A DNA stretch of 64,000 nt from Actinoallomurus soli. Lineage in GTDB: Bacteria; Actinomycetota; Actinomycetes; Streptosporangiales; Streptosporangiaceae. Position 1 is the first letter of the stretch; the number at the start of each line of letters is the position of its first letter. The notes beneath the pieces are model-generated. The model ran no database searches, was not told where the DNA came from, and saw nothing but the letters and a program-made list of their open reading frames with translations. The DNA lies in contig NZ_JAMXMV010000003.1 in NCBI RefSeq assembly GCF_024055715.1, positions 186,001-250,000 of the forward strand, read 5' to 3'. Positions 33,732-41,139 of the stretch are shown here, one piece after another. The translations under genes were made by a program, and so were the position numbers.

Positions 33732-34856
33732 ATGAAGTGTCCGGCATGTGACAGCCACACGCCTTCAGGGCGTCCGACGTGTACTCGCTGCGGGGCGTCC
33801 CTCCCCGCGATCGATCCGCACCCGGGACCGGAGATCCCACCGCACGGCCAGGCCCCACCGCCGGAGCTGAAGAGACCGGCTGAACGCGGTCCTTTCCAAC
33901 CGCAGGACGGTGAGACCGTCGAATCCGCGCCGGTCGAGACCGAACCGGTCGGCACCGGGTCGGCAGAGGAGAAGCGGGCCGAGGCGCCGCTCGACGCATT
34001 AACGCCACCGATCGAAGCCGGGCTCGCCGGAGAGCGTACGGCGTCGCCCCCGGGTGGCTTCGCCGAAGACGGGGGCGAGCCGGGCTCCCTCCCGGACACC
34101 TCCTGGGGCGAGGAGAACGGCATCCGGCCGTGGGAAGCTCTGCCGACCGCATGGGACACGGCCGCCCGGCGGCGGCACGGGCACCGCAAGGCCCCGGACG
34201 GCAGGCGGAGGCGGTGGGTCGTTCCCGTGGTGACCGCCGGACTCGTCGCCGTCTCCTCCGTCGGCCTGGCTCTCGGGCTCGCCCTACCCAAAGGCTCTCA
34301 TCCGGCGCCAACGCGACGTACGGGCCCGGAGCCCAGCGAGGCACTCCCGACCGGGCAACCGAGCAGCCCGGGGACCGGCGAGTCGTCGCCGGAGGCCGGT
34401 GAGTCGCCGTCGGACTCCCCGGGGCAGGCCAACGCGGTCAACGCCATCCTGAGCGCGGGCAAGGACGCCCACGACAGGCTGTCCGTCAGCCTTACCACCT
34501 GCGACGACCTCGTCGCGGCGATCCCGGTCTTCCAGGAGGTCGTCCAAGACCGGCAGGGTGAACTCACGCAAGTCCGGCAGGTCACGACAGACCGGCTGCC
34601 CGGGGGAGCCGAGCTCAAGCAGGCGATGATCGACGCCTACACGAGCTCGCTGGACGCCGACAAGGCTTACCTCGCCTGGGCCCAGGAGGCGCAGACGCAG
34701 GGATGCGACGGGGAGGACCTTCCCCAGTCCGCGAACCACGACGCCGCCATGGCCGCGAACGACGAGGCGGGACCGGCGAAGCGCCGGGTCGTCGCGCTGT
34801 GGAACCCCATCGCGCAGAGCCAGGGCCTGCCCACCTACCAGTGGAACGAGTTGTAG
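33732..34856 (+). CDS. Zinc-ribbon membrane protein with extracytoplasmic helical domain
   Basis: A 374-residue protein. The N-terminus MKCPACDSHTPSGRPTCTRC is a zinc ribbon (CPAC, CTRC). A 120-residue disordered Pro/Glu-rich linker, a transmembrane helix near residues 163-185 (VVPVVTAGLVAVSSVGLALG) and a Ser/Glu-rich spacer follow. Residues 235-374 are helical and presumably extracytoplasmic (AILSAGKDAHDRLSVSLTTC ... KRRVVALWNPIAQSQG). Start ATG 33732, GGGAGGG eight bases upstream. Function unknown. Confidence 0.7.
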   Translation: MKCPACDSHTPSGRPTCTRCGASLPAIDPHPGPEIPPHGQAPPPELKRPAERGPFQPQDGETVESAPVETEPVGTGSAEEKRAEAPLDALTPPIEAGLAGERTASPPGGFAEDGGEPGSLPDTSWGEENGIRPWEALPTAWDTAARRRHGHRKAPDGRRRRWVVPVVTAGLVAVSSVGLALGLALPKGSHPAPTRRTGPEPSEALPTGQPSSPGTGESSPEAGESPSDSPGQANAVNAILSAGKDAHDRLSVSLTTCDDLVAAIPVFQEVVQDRQGELTQVRQVTTDRLPGGAELKQAMIDAYTSSLDADKAYLAWAQEAQTQGCDGEDLPQSANHDAAMAANDEAGPAKRRVVALWNPIAQSQGLPTYQWNEL

Positions 34857-34890
34857 GGAGCCGTCAGGGACCGGCTCGCAGGGCACGCCG

Positions 34891-35235
34891 TCAAGGCAGG
34901 CGGACGCCGAGTTTGGCGGCGACCTCCTTCACCGCGACGGCCAGCGCGCCGACCGCCGCGACGCGTTCGGACAGCCGCTTGAGGGTGTCGGCGAGGCGTC
35001 GTTCGTCCGGCTTCTCCTTTCGGGCCTGATCCCGTACGTCATCGAGGTCGGCGCGGGCCTCATCGCCCTCCTCGAGCCGCGGCGCGTGCTCGTCGAGCAG
35101 CCGTTCCAGGCGCGTCAGCGCGTCCTCGGCGGCGGGGGACCCGGCGACGCCGATGGTCATGTTGCGGTTGTCCTGCGTGCCGGAGCCGGTGTTGATCGGC
35201 CCCTGGTTGCCACCGCTGATGTTGAGGTCGCCCAT
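34891..35235 (-). CDS. Small protein with N-terminal GGN/GPINTGSG motif and helical tail
   Basis: A 114-residue protein. Residues 5-28 hold LNISGGNQGPINTGSGTQDN then RNMTIG, a short Gly/Asn/Thr-rich, probably beta-forming motif. Residues 36-114 are charged and helical, likely a coiled coil (LTRLERLLDEHAPRLEEGDE, ERRLADTLKRLSERVAAVGA). The same motif closes the preceding membrane protein, 11 bases upstream. By analogy with bacterial amyloid-signalling pairs it may recruit its partner through this motif; that is inference. No known family. Confidence 0.65.
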   Translation of the reverse strand: MGDLNISGGNQGPINTGSGTQDNRNMTIGVAGSPAAEDALTRLERLLDEHAPRLEEGDEARADLDDVRDQARKEKPDERRLADTLKRLSERVAAVGALAVAVKEVAAKLGVRLP

Positions 35236-35321
35236 GCCTTCCTCTCCTAGTTGGTCGTCATGCCCCGGTTGTCCTGCGTGCCGGAGCCGGTGTTGATCGG
35301 GCCGTAGTTACCGCCATTGAT
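35165..35321. repeat. Direct DNA repeat encoding the shared GGN motif
   Basis: 35165-35220 and 35266-35321 (period 101) agree at 49 of 56 positions, the first 35 without mismatch. One copy lies in the start of the 114-residue gene, the other in the end of the 608-residue gene. Mismatches are mostly at third codon positions, so the peptide is under selection. Confidence 0.8.
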
Positions 35322-37073
35322 CATCACGCTCTGCTCGATGATCTGGTTGGCCTGCATGCGGTACGCCGACACGTCGATGTCGTGGCTCTGCAGATGGTCG
35401 AGCACGGCCTCGTGCAGCCGCCGCTCGATGAGCCGGGAGTACTTGTGCGCGTCGAGGACCTGCAGGTACGTCGGGAGCGTGTCCTCGGCGGCCAGTTCCC
35501 GTACGCTCAGCCGGGCGCCGTAGTCGTACGCCGTGAAGCGCTCAGGGCGCTGGTCGGCCCGGAGCCGGGCGAAAGCCATCTGGGCAAGCGTGCGGATCAC
35601 CCGGAACGGCGCGAAGACACCATCGCTCAGCGCGGCGAGCCAACGGTGCCGCACCGCCAGCCCGATGAGCGCCGCATCGGTGCACGAGGCCAAGTGGTCG
35701 ATCAGGTGATACTCCCGGCGGATGGGTGGCAGTACGTCGGCCACGAACTGCGCGTAGAGCATGTGCCCCTCCACCGCGAGGTAGATGAACACCGACACGA
35801 CGATGTCCTGGTCCTCGGCGGGCGCGATGATCCGCCCGGCGGCGTCGCGGACCGCCTGGCCCTCCGCTCCGACGGTGACGCGCTGGTAACAGCGGACGCC
35901 GCCCTGGGGATGCCGGATGATCGACTCCCGGGACGCCTCCGTCGCCTTGGAGTACGGCACCCTCGCCGATCCGTCGATCAGGGGATGACCGGCGTAGTCC
36001 GGCAGGTCTCCGCCGGGCTCGGAGGGCCGCGGGTACTGCGTGCAGACGCCGCGCGCCACGACGTGGTAGTCGATGTTGAGCCCGGCGATCCGTTCGTTCG
36101 CCGGGAGGCGCAGGCGTGGGTCGGACCGGTCCGGCCGGTCGTCCTCAGCGGTCGGCCATTCCTCGCTCATCGCCATGAGCCGGCGGCGCACGTGCTCATG
36201 CAGTGCCACCGGGTCGATGGCCTGCGGTGTTCCGTCCGGCGTGGCGGGGCGGTCGAGTTCCACCACGATCGACCAGGCCCTGGCCCACGGGGAGTCGGGC
36301 GCCCCGGAGCCGAGGAAGGGGTTGCCGCCGGAGTAGAGGGTGACGTTCCCGACCTGGGCGTCGACCAGCCGCTGGGCGTGGTGCCGTACGCGCTCGGTGA
36401 GAACGTCCAGCGGCGGTGTCGGGGTTCCGGGCGCGAGATCCGTGCGCATGTTCCGGAAGACCAGCACCTGCCAGCCGAACGGGATGCCGAGCATCGCGAG
36501 CCCCAGCAGGAAGGTGCACGCGAGGTACAGCGCCACCTGCCCCTCGGCGTTCGCCGGCACGATCGGCGACCCATCGGTCATCGACGAGTTCGTCGAGGCC
36601 AACCCGGCGAGGATGAACCAGGCGAGGACCAGCCCCTGGGTGAGCAGCCAGAAGATGAAGTAGGACGCCGCCAGAGCCCAGGCGATCTTGAAACGTCGGC
36701 GCCAGTCGAACCGTCGCCAGGGTACGAGCCGGACGGCGGCGAACGGCAGGGCCAGCGAGAAGTAGGTCAGCAGAGCGGGCGGACTGATCAGCAGGGATCC
36801 GATCAGGAGCGCCCAGATCGTGACGTCACGGATGAGCTGCAGCCGACGCGCGCGGAGGGAGTGCGAGATCACCGGTCCGACGTCGAAGCCGTACGACGGG
36901 ACGACGGCGCGGTGCTCGGCGTCGACGAGTTCGCCGATGACCTTCCGGCAGAAGCGCTCGTCGAGATACGCGGCGGCGCAGAGATACCGGGTCGCGTCGG
37001 TCATGCGGCGCGGGATCCCGCCCCGCCGCGCGTGCTGGAAATGACCCTCGATCCGCACCGACTCCGCCACCAT
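35247..37073 (-). CDS. Membrane protein with C-terminal GGN/GPINTGSG motif
   Basis: A 608-residue protein without a recognised family. Residues about 80-117, 131-159 and 179-205 form four hydrophobic segments; 210-575 is a large soluble region (HHAQRLVDAQVGNVTLYSGG, AEDQDIVVSVFIYLAVEGHM, DHLQSHDIDVSAYRMQANQI); and 582-608 reads SVMINGGNYGPINTGSGTQD then NRGMTTN. ATG 37073 gives the longest frame; ATG 37004 is equally plausible. It lies 76 bases behind the HerA-type ATPase gene and 11 bases ahead of the small motif protein, forming a probable operon. Confidence 0.68.
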   Translation of the reverse strand: MVAESVRIEGHFQHARRGGIPRRMTDATRYLCAAAYLDERFCRKVIGELVDAEHRAVVPSYGFDVGPVISHSLRARRLQLIRDVTIWALLIGSLLISPPALLTYFSLALPFAAVRLVPWRRFDWRRRFKIAWALAASYFIFWLLTQGLVLAWFILAGLASTNSSMTDGSPIVPANAEGQVALYLACTFLLGLAMLGIPFGWQVLVFRNMRTDLAPGTPTPPLDVLTERVRHHAQRLVDAQVGNVTLYSGGNPFLGSGAPDSPWARAWSIVVELDRPATPDGTPQAIDPVALHEHVRRRLMAMSEEWPTAEDDRPDRSDPRLRLPANERIAGLNIDYHVVARGVCTQYPRPSEPGGDLPDYAGHPLIDGSARVPYSKATEASRESIIRHPQGGVRCYQRVTVGAEGQAVRDAAGRIIAPAEDQDIVVSVFIYLAVEGHMLYAQFVADVLPPIRREYHLIDHLASCTDAALIGLAVRHRWLAALSDGVFAPFRVIRTLAQMAFARLRADQRPERFTAYDYGARLSVRELAAEDTLPTYLQVLDAHKYSRLIERRLHEAVLDHLQSHDIDVSAYRMQANQIIEQSVMINGGNYGPINTGSGTQDNRGMTTN

Positions 37074-37149
37074 GCGGGGATGGTAAACACCCCTCGCCGC
37101 CGGTTCCGGGCGGAAGCCGGGAGATGATCCCCGATCGTGACATCGAGAG

Positions 37150-40029
37150 TCAGCCGGAGAAAGGCGGCGGACCGTCCGCGTCGGCGAGGCGCGCGATGAG
37201 GCGCTCCGGCCAGGACAGGACGTGGGGCAGCCAGGCCGCCCGCATCGTGTCCGCGACGTGCCGGAGGCGTTCGCCGGCGTCGACGCCGATCGCGACGACC
37301 GCGAGGTCGCGGTCGAACTCGGCGTGGTCGTCGCCGCCGAGGATCGCCGTCCGGGCGATCGGCCGGTTCGCGTCCAGGGCCATCGAGAGGGGGTGCCGGC
37401 GCAGCGCGCGGACCCGGTGGCCGAACAGCGGCTCCGCGGGCTCCCGGAGCCCCGGCAGCTCGTGGTCCAGCGGCGGCGCGGGGGCGTACTTGTCCGGCAC
37501 GCCCTGCCCGGCCGGGAACAACCGGTCCATCTCGTGCAGCCAGCGCAGCTGCGGGATCACCCACTCGGCGCCGGGCCGGACGCCCGCCAGGCCCGTCTCC
37601 CCACCGAGCAGCCGGTCGGCGACGCCCGCGATGGTGGCGGTGAGCCGCTCCGGCGCGTACGCGGTGCGGAGCGCCTCCGAGCGACGGCCGACGGCGCGGT
37701 CGAGGACGGTCGCGAGCGCGCACTCGCGCAGGCGTGCGGGCTGCGCCGCCCATTCGAGGCGGAGGTCGGCCGGTACGGCCGGCACCGTGCGGTCGGCCAC
37801 GTGGGCCAGGACGAGCGCGTCCGCCCACACCCGGAGCCACGCCCACGCGGCGTCCGACGCGAGCAGGTCGGCCTCTCGCAGCTCGTACAGCGAGCACGCC
37901 CGGCCGTCGCGGCACTCTTCCCCGCAGGCGGCCGACCGGCGGCCCGCGACCGGCGGAACGGGACCGGGCAGCACGCGCTCCCGGTCCTGCCCGAGCGGCA
38001 CGCGGATCCGTACGGGGCGGTCCATGCCGTCGGCGAACGCGGCGGCCACGCCCGGCGGCAGGGACACGACCTCGCGGGACTGATGGTCGTCGAGGTTCAT
38101 GGCGGCGCCGACGAGGCGGCGGTCGTCGTGGGCGGGCAGCCGGTGGACGACCTTGAGCGCGGTGTTCTTGACGACGTCGGGGACGAGCTTGGTGGGGATC
38201 TGCTCGGCCACGACGATGCCCTCGCCGTACGCGCGGATCTCGGCGAGCATTCCGGCGAACAGCTCGACGGCGTGGGCTCCGGCGCTGTTCTCGCCGCGGT
38301 TGCGCAGCAGGCGGTGCGCCTCCTCGATGACGATCACGTGGCCGAGGCCGCTCGGCGTGCGCCCGCTGCGGGCCTGCAGCCGCAGGTGCTCGACGATCCG
38401 GATGATCAGCGTTCCGATGAGGAAGGCCTTGTCCTCGTCGTTGGAGATGTCCTCGATCGCGAACACGACGTTGCGGCTCAGCAGTCCCGGGATGTCGGCG
38501 GGGTGGCCGCCCTCGAAGAACCGGCCCGCCGAGCCGATGCGCAGCGACCGGAGCCGTACGTCGACGAAGCCCCGGACGTCGGCCATCAGCTCCTTGCCGT
38601 AGCCGACGTCGCCGATGACGTCGAGGGCGGCGTTCTGCAGCTGCTCCAGGGTCGGGACGGCCGGTTCGATCGGTGAGCCGGGCCGGCCCCGGCCGGTGAC
38701 GACGTCCCAGCCGTTCGCCTCGTACACGCGCTGCAGCGCCTGCGACATGATCTGCGGGAACGGCTCCTCCGCGTCGAACGCGGCCTGGAACAGCGCCCGG
38801 ACCATGTCGATGTGCGCCTGCACCGGGTATCCGGGCTCGGGTGCCAGCGGGTTCACCGAGAGGGGCACCGCGGAGGGGTCGGAGGGGTTGATGACGGTGA
38901 CCGGCGCGCCGACGCGGCCGGACATCGCGGCGTACTCGGACTTCGCCGGTTCGATGGCGAGCCAGGGGATGCCGCTGCGGGTGAGCTGTTCGAGCAGGTG
39001 CCGGACGGTCTGCGACTTGCCCGACCCGGTGGACCCGGTGACGAAGACGTGGCGGTTGAGGGTCTGCAGCGGCACCGTGAAGGTCCCGACCCGGCGGTCC
39101 TGGCCGTCGAGGATCGCGCCGAGCCCGACCCCGGGCCCGTCGGCCGCGGTCTCGGCGCCGACCTCGGAGGTCACGTCGAAGTAGCCGGCGTCGAGGACGC
39201 GCAGGCCCGGCACCTCGCGGCGGGGCAGCCCGGCGAGCGCGGACAGGGCGCCCGCCGTCGCGGCGAACGGCGAGCGCAGGTCCTGGTCCTGCGTGTCGAC
39301 GTGCACGGCCTCGTGGAAGCGTACGGGCCGCGCGCCGGAGCGGAGGCGGTACGGGTGGTGGCTGAGCTCCACCGAGCCGACGAGCACCGGGGCGATCTGT
39401 TCGAGCGCCTGCGCCGACTCGGCGCCCGCGAGGACCCGGACGTTCCACAGGCCGGCCTCCTGGAACGCGTCGAGCTCGGCGAGGCGGCGTTCGAGGCGCT
39501 CGACGGCGAGCTCGTCGTCGCCCCGGCGGCGCATCTGCAGTTCGTACTGCAGGTCGGTGACCTGGTCGCGAAGCACCTGCTCACCGCACTGCTCGGCGAT
39601 GACGAGCCAGCCGAACGGCCGGTCCATGAGCGTCACGAGCGTCGACTCGAACAGGCTCGGGCCGGTGTCCGCGCGGGACGAGGCCAGCGGCGGCGCCAGC
39701 CGCGCCGGGCAGCGGGTCCACGTCATCGCGGCGGCGTCGTCGAGCCACTCATCGCCGATCGGGACGCCGCGGGCGCCGTGCGGGAACAGCAGCCCCTGCT
39801 GCCGGTCGTGCGTGAGGTGCAGCGGACCGGCGTTGGTGATCAGCTGGAGCGGCGCCCCGCCGCCGCGTGACATCCAGCCCACGACGAACGGCCGCCGGCC
39901 CTGCGCCGCGGACAGCACGGCCGGCAGCACGGTCACGAAGTCCCACTCCGCCGACGCGGCGTGCGCGGGCGACAGGATCGCCTGAATGCGGTACCACGGC
40001 CCCTGGAGTCCCCCGGTCACACCTGCCAC
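37150..40029 (-). CDS. HerA/FtsK-like P-loop ATPase (DUF87-type)
   Basis: A 959-residue protein. An N-terminal region of about 310 residues is followed by the ATPase: Walker A VTGSTGSGKSQTVRHLL (K338), VTVINPSDPSAVPLSVNPLA, Walker B GHVIVIEEAHRLLRNRGEN near 566, and AEQIPTKLVPDVVKNT. A C-terminal 300-residue region carries a cysteine cluster (CGEECRDGRACSLYEL). HerA-type motors are hexameric DNA translocases, and many of this branch belong to defence or conflict loci. Start GTG 40029 (or GTG 40020). Only ten bases separate it from the phosphotriesterase gene. Confidence 0.82.
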   Translation of the reverse strand: MAGVTGGLQGPWYRIQAILSPAHAASAEWDFVTVLPAVLSAAQGRRPFVVGWMSRGGGAPLQLITNAGPLHLTHDRQQGLLFPHGARGVPIGDEWLDDAAAMTWTRCPARLAPPLASSRADTGPSLFESTLVTLMDRPFGWLVIAEQCGEQVLRDQVTDLQYELQMRRRGDDELAVERLERRLAELDAFQEAGLWNVRVLAGAESAQALEQIAPVLVGSVELSHHPYRLRSGARPVRFHEAVHVDTQDQDLRSPFAATAGALSALAGLPRREVPGLRVLDAGYFDVTSEVGAETAADGPGVGLGAILDGQDRRVGTFTVPLQTLNRHVFVTGSTGSGKSQTVRHLLEQLTRSGIPWLAIEPAKSEYAAMSGRVGAPVTVINPSDPSAVPLSVNPLAPEPGYPVQAHIDMVRALFQAAFDAEEPFPQIMSQALQRVYEANGWDVVTGRGRPGSPIEPAVPTLEQLQNAALDVIGDVGYGKELMADVRGFVDVRLRSLRIGSAGRFFEGGHPADIPGLLSRNVVFAIEDISNDEDKAFLIGTLIIRIVEHLRLQARSGRTPSGLGHVIVIEEAHRLLRNRGENSAGAHAVELFAGMLAEIRAYGEGIVVAEQIPTKLVPDVVKNTALKVVHRLPAHDDRRLVGAAMNLDDHQSREVVSLPPGVAAAFADGMDRPVRIRVPLGQDRERVLPGPVPPVAGRRSAACGEECRDGRACSLYELREADLLASDAAWAWLRVWADALVLAHVADRTVPAVPADLRLEWAAQPARLRECALATVLDRAVGRRSEALRTAYAPERLTATIAGVADRLLGGETGLAGVRPGAEWVIPQLRWLHEMDRLFPAGQGVPDKYAPAPPLDHELPGLREPAEPLFGHRVRALRRHPLSMALDANRPIARTAILGGDDHAEFDRDLAVVAIGVDAGERLRHVADTMRAAWLPHVLSWPERLIARLADADGPPPFSG

Positions 40030-40039
40030 ACCGGAAGGA

Positions 40040-41044
40040 TTACAGGGCCGCGCCCGCCATGCCAGCCACCGTGAAGTAGCGCCGCGGGTTGCCGACGAGC
40101 ATCTGGTCGAGCTGCGCCTCGGAGACGCCCAGCTCGCGCAGCGCGGGCAGCACGTCATCGCTGATGTGCTCGTAGTTCCAGTTGGGCATCGCGGCGGACC
40201 GTATCTGGTCCTGATTGCCGCCCAGCCAGTCGATGAAGCAGCTCGCGTCGTGGCTGAGCACCATGCGGTCGGCGTAGCCGCGCTCGCACAGGGCCGCGAT
40301 CGTACGGACGCGGTCCGGCGTGGGGTTGTAAATGTCCAGCCCGAACCGGTCCATCCCGAGGATCGCCCCGGTATCGGCCAGTTCCATGAGGTAGTCGAGG
40401 TCGTTGCTGTCCCCTGCGTGCCCGATGACCACCTTGGACAGGTCGACCCCCTCCTCGCGGAACAGGGCCAGAGCCTGCCGGCCCGTCTGGGCCGGGGCTG
40501 AGGTGTGCACGGTGATCGGCGCGCCCGTCTCGCAGTGGGTGCGCGCGACGGCGCGGGCGATCCGCTCGACGCCCGGCGTGAGGCCCTTGGCCTCGATCGC
40601 GCATTTGAGGAACGCCGCTTTGACGCCGGTGTCCCCGATGCCCTCGACGATGTCGCGGGTGAAGTCCTCGACCATCGGCTCCGGCACATCGACCAGCAGC
40701 CCCGGCCCCCGGTTCTCGTACTGGAAGGGCAGCGCGTCGTAGGAGTAGAGCCCGGTCGCGACGATGATGTTCAGGTCCGGCACCTGCTCGGCGATCCGCT
40801 GGATGCGCGGGACGTAACGGCCGAGGCCCCACACCGTCGGGTCGACGATCGTGGTGATCCCCTTGGCCACGATGGCGCGGAGCTTGGCCACCGCGTCGGT
40901 GACGCGTTCCTCCTCGTCCCACCACGCCCCGGCACCGTAGTTCTGGGCGTACTCGGTGGACAGGACGAAGACGTGCTCGTGCATCAACGTCCGCCCCAGC
41001 ACGGAGACGTCGACGGTGCCGCGAACGGTCTCGACAGTGGGCAC
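40040..41044 (-). CDS. Phosphotriesterase-like metal-dependent hydrolase
   Basis: A 334-residue TIM-barrel amidohydrolase of the PTE family. TLMHEHVF supplies the first metal pair, FLKCAIEAKG the position usually held by the bridging carboxylated lysine, TVHTSAP and IGHAGDSND the other histidines, and LSHDASCF the catalytic aspartate. Most relatives are lactonases or phosphotriesterases. The start ATG at 41044 is preceded by a TetR-type operator. Confidence 0.88.
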   Translation of the reverse strand: MPTVETVRGTVDVSVLGRTLMHEHVFVLSTEYAQNYGAGAWWDEEERVTDAVAKLRAIVAKGITTIVDPTVWGLGRYVPRIQRIAEQVPDLNIIVATGLYSYDALPFQYENRGPGLLVDVPEPMVEDFTRDIVEGIGDTGVKAAFLKCAIEAKGLTPGVERIARAVARTHCETGAPITVHTSAPAQTGRQALALFREEGVDLSKVVIGHAGDSNDLDYLMELADTGAILGMDRFGLDIYNPTPDRVRTIAALCERGYADRMVLSHDASCFIDWLGGNQDQIRSAAMPNWNYEHISDDVLPALRELGVSEAQLDQMLVGNPRRYFTVAGMAGAAL

Positions 41045-41066
41045 GGAACGGGCCTCCCTCGGTGCA

Positions 41067-41082
41067 TACCGACCAGTCGGTA
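41067..41082. promoter_or_regulatory. TetR-type operator upstream of the phosphotriesterase gene
   Basis: TACCGAC-CA-GTCGGTA, a perfect 7-base-arm inverted repeat 22 bases upstream of the start codon. It matches the ACCGACCAGTCGGT class recognised by several TetR regulators of lipid and acyl metabolism. The cognate regulator is not adjacent. If the downstream genes are on the same transcript, it also controls the HerA/GGN genes. Confidence 0.65.
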
Positions 41083-41139
41083 CGAGAATCTAGGCCCGCT
41101 GCCGGAACGCCGTCAATGATCACTTCGGGGGGTGTCGGA

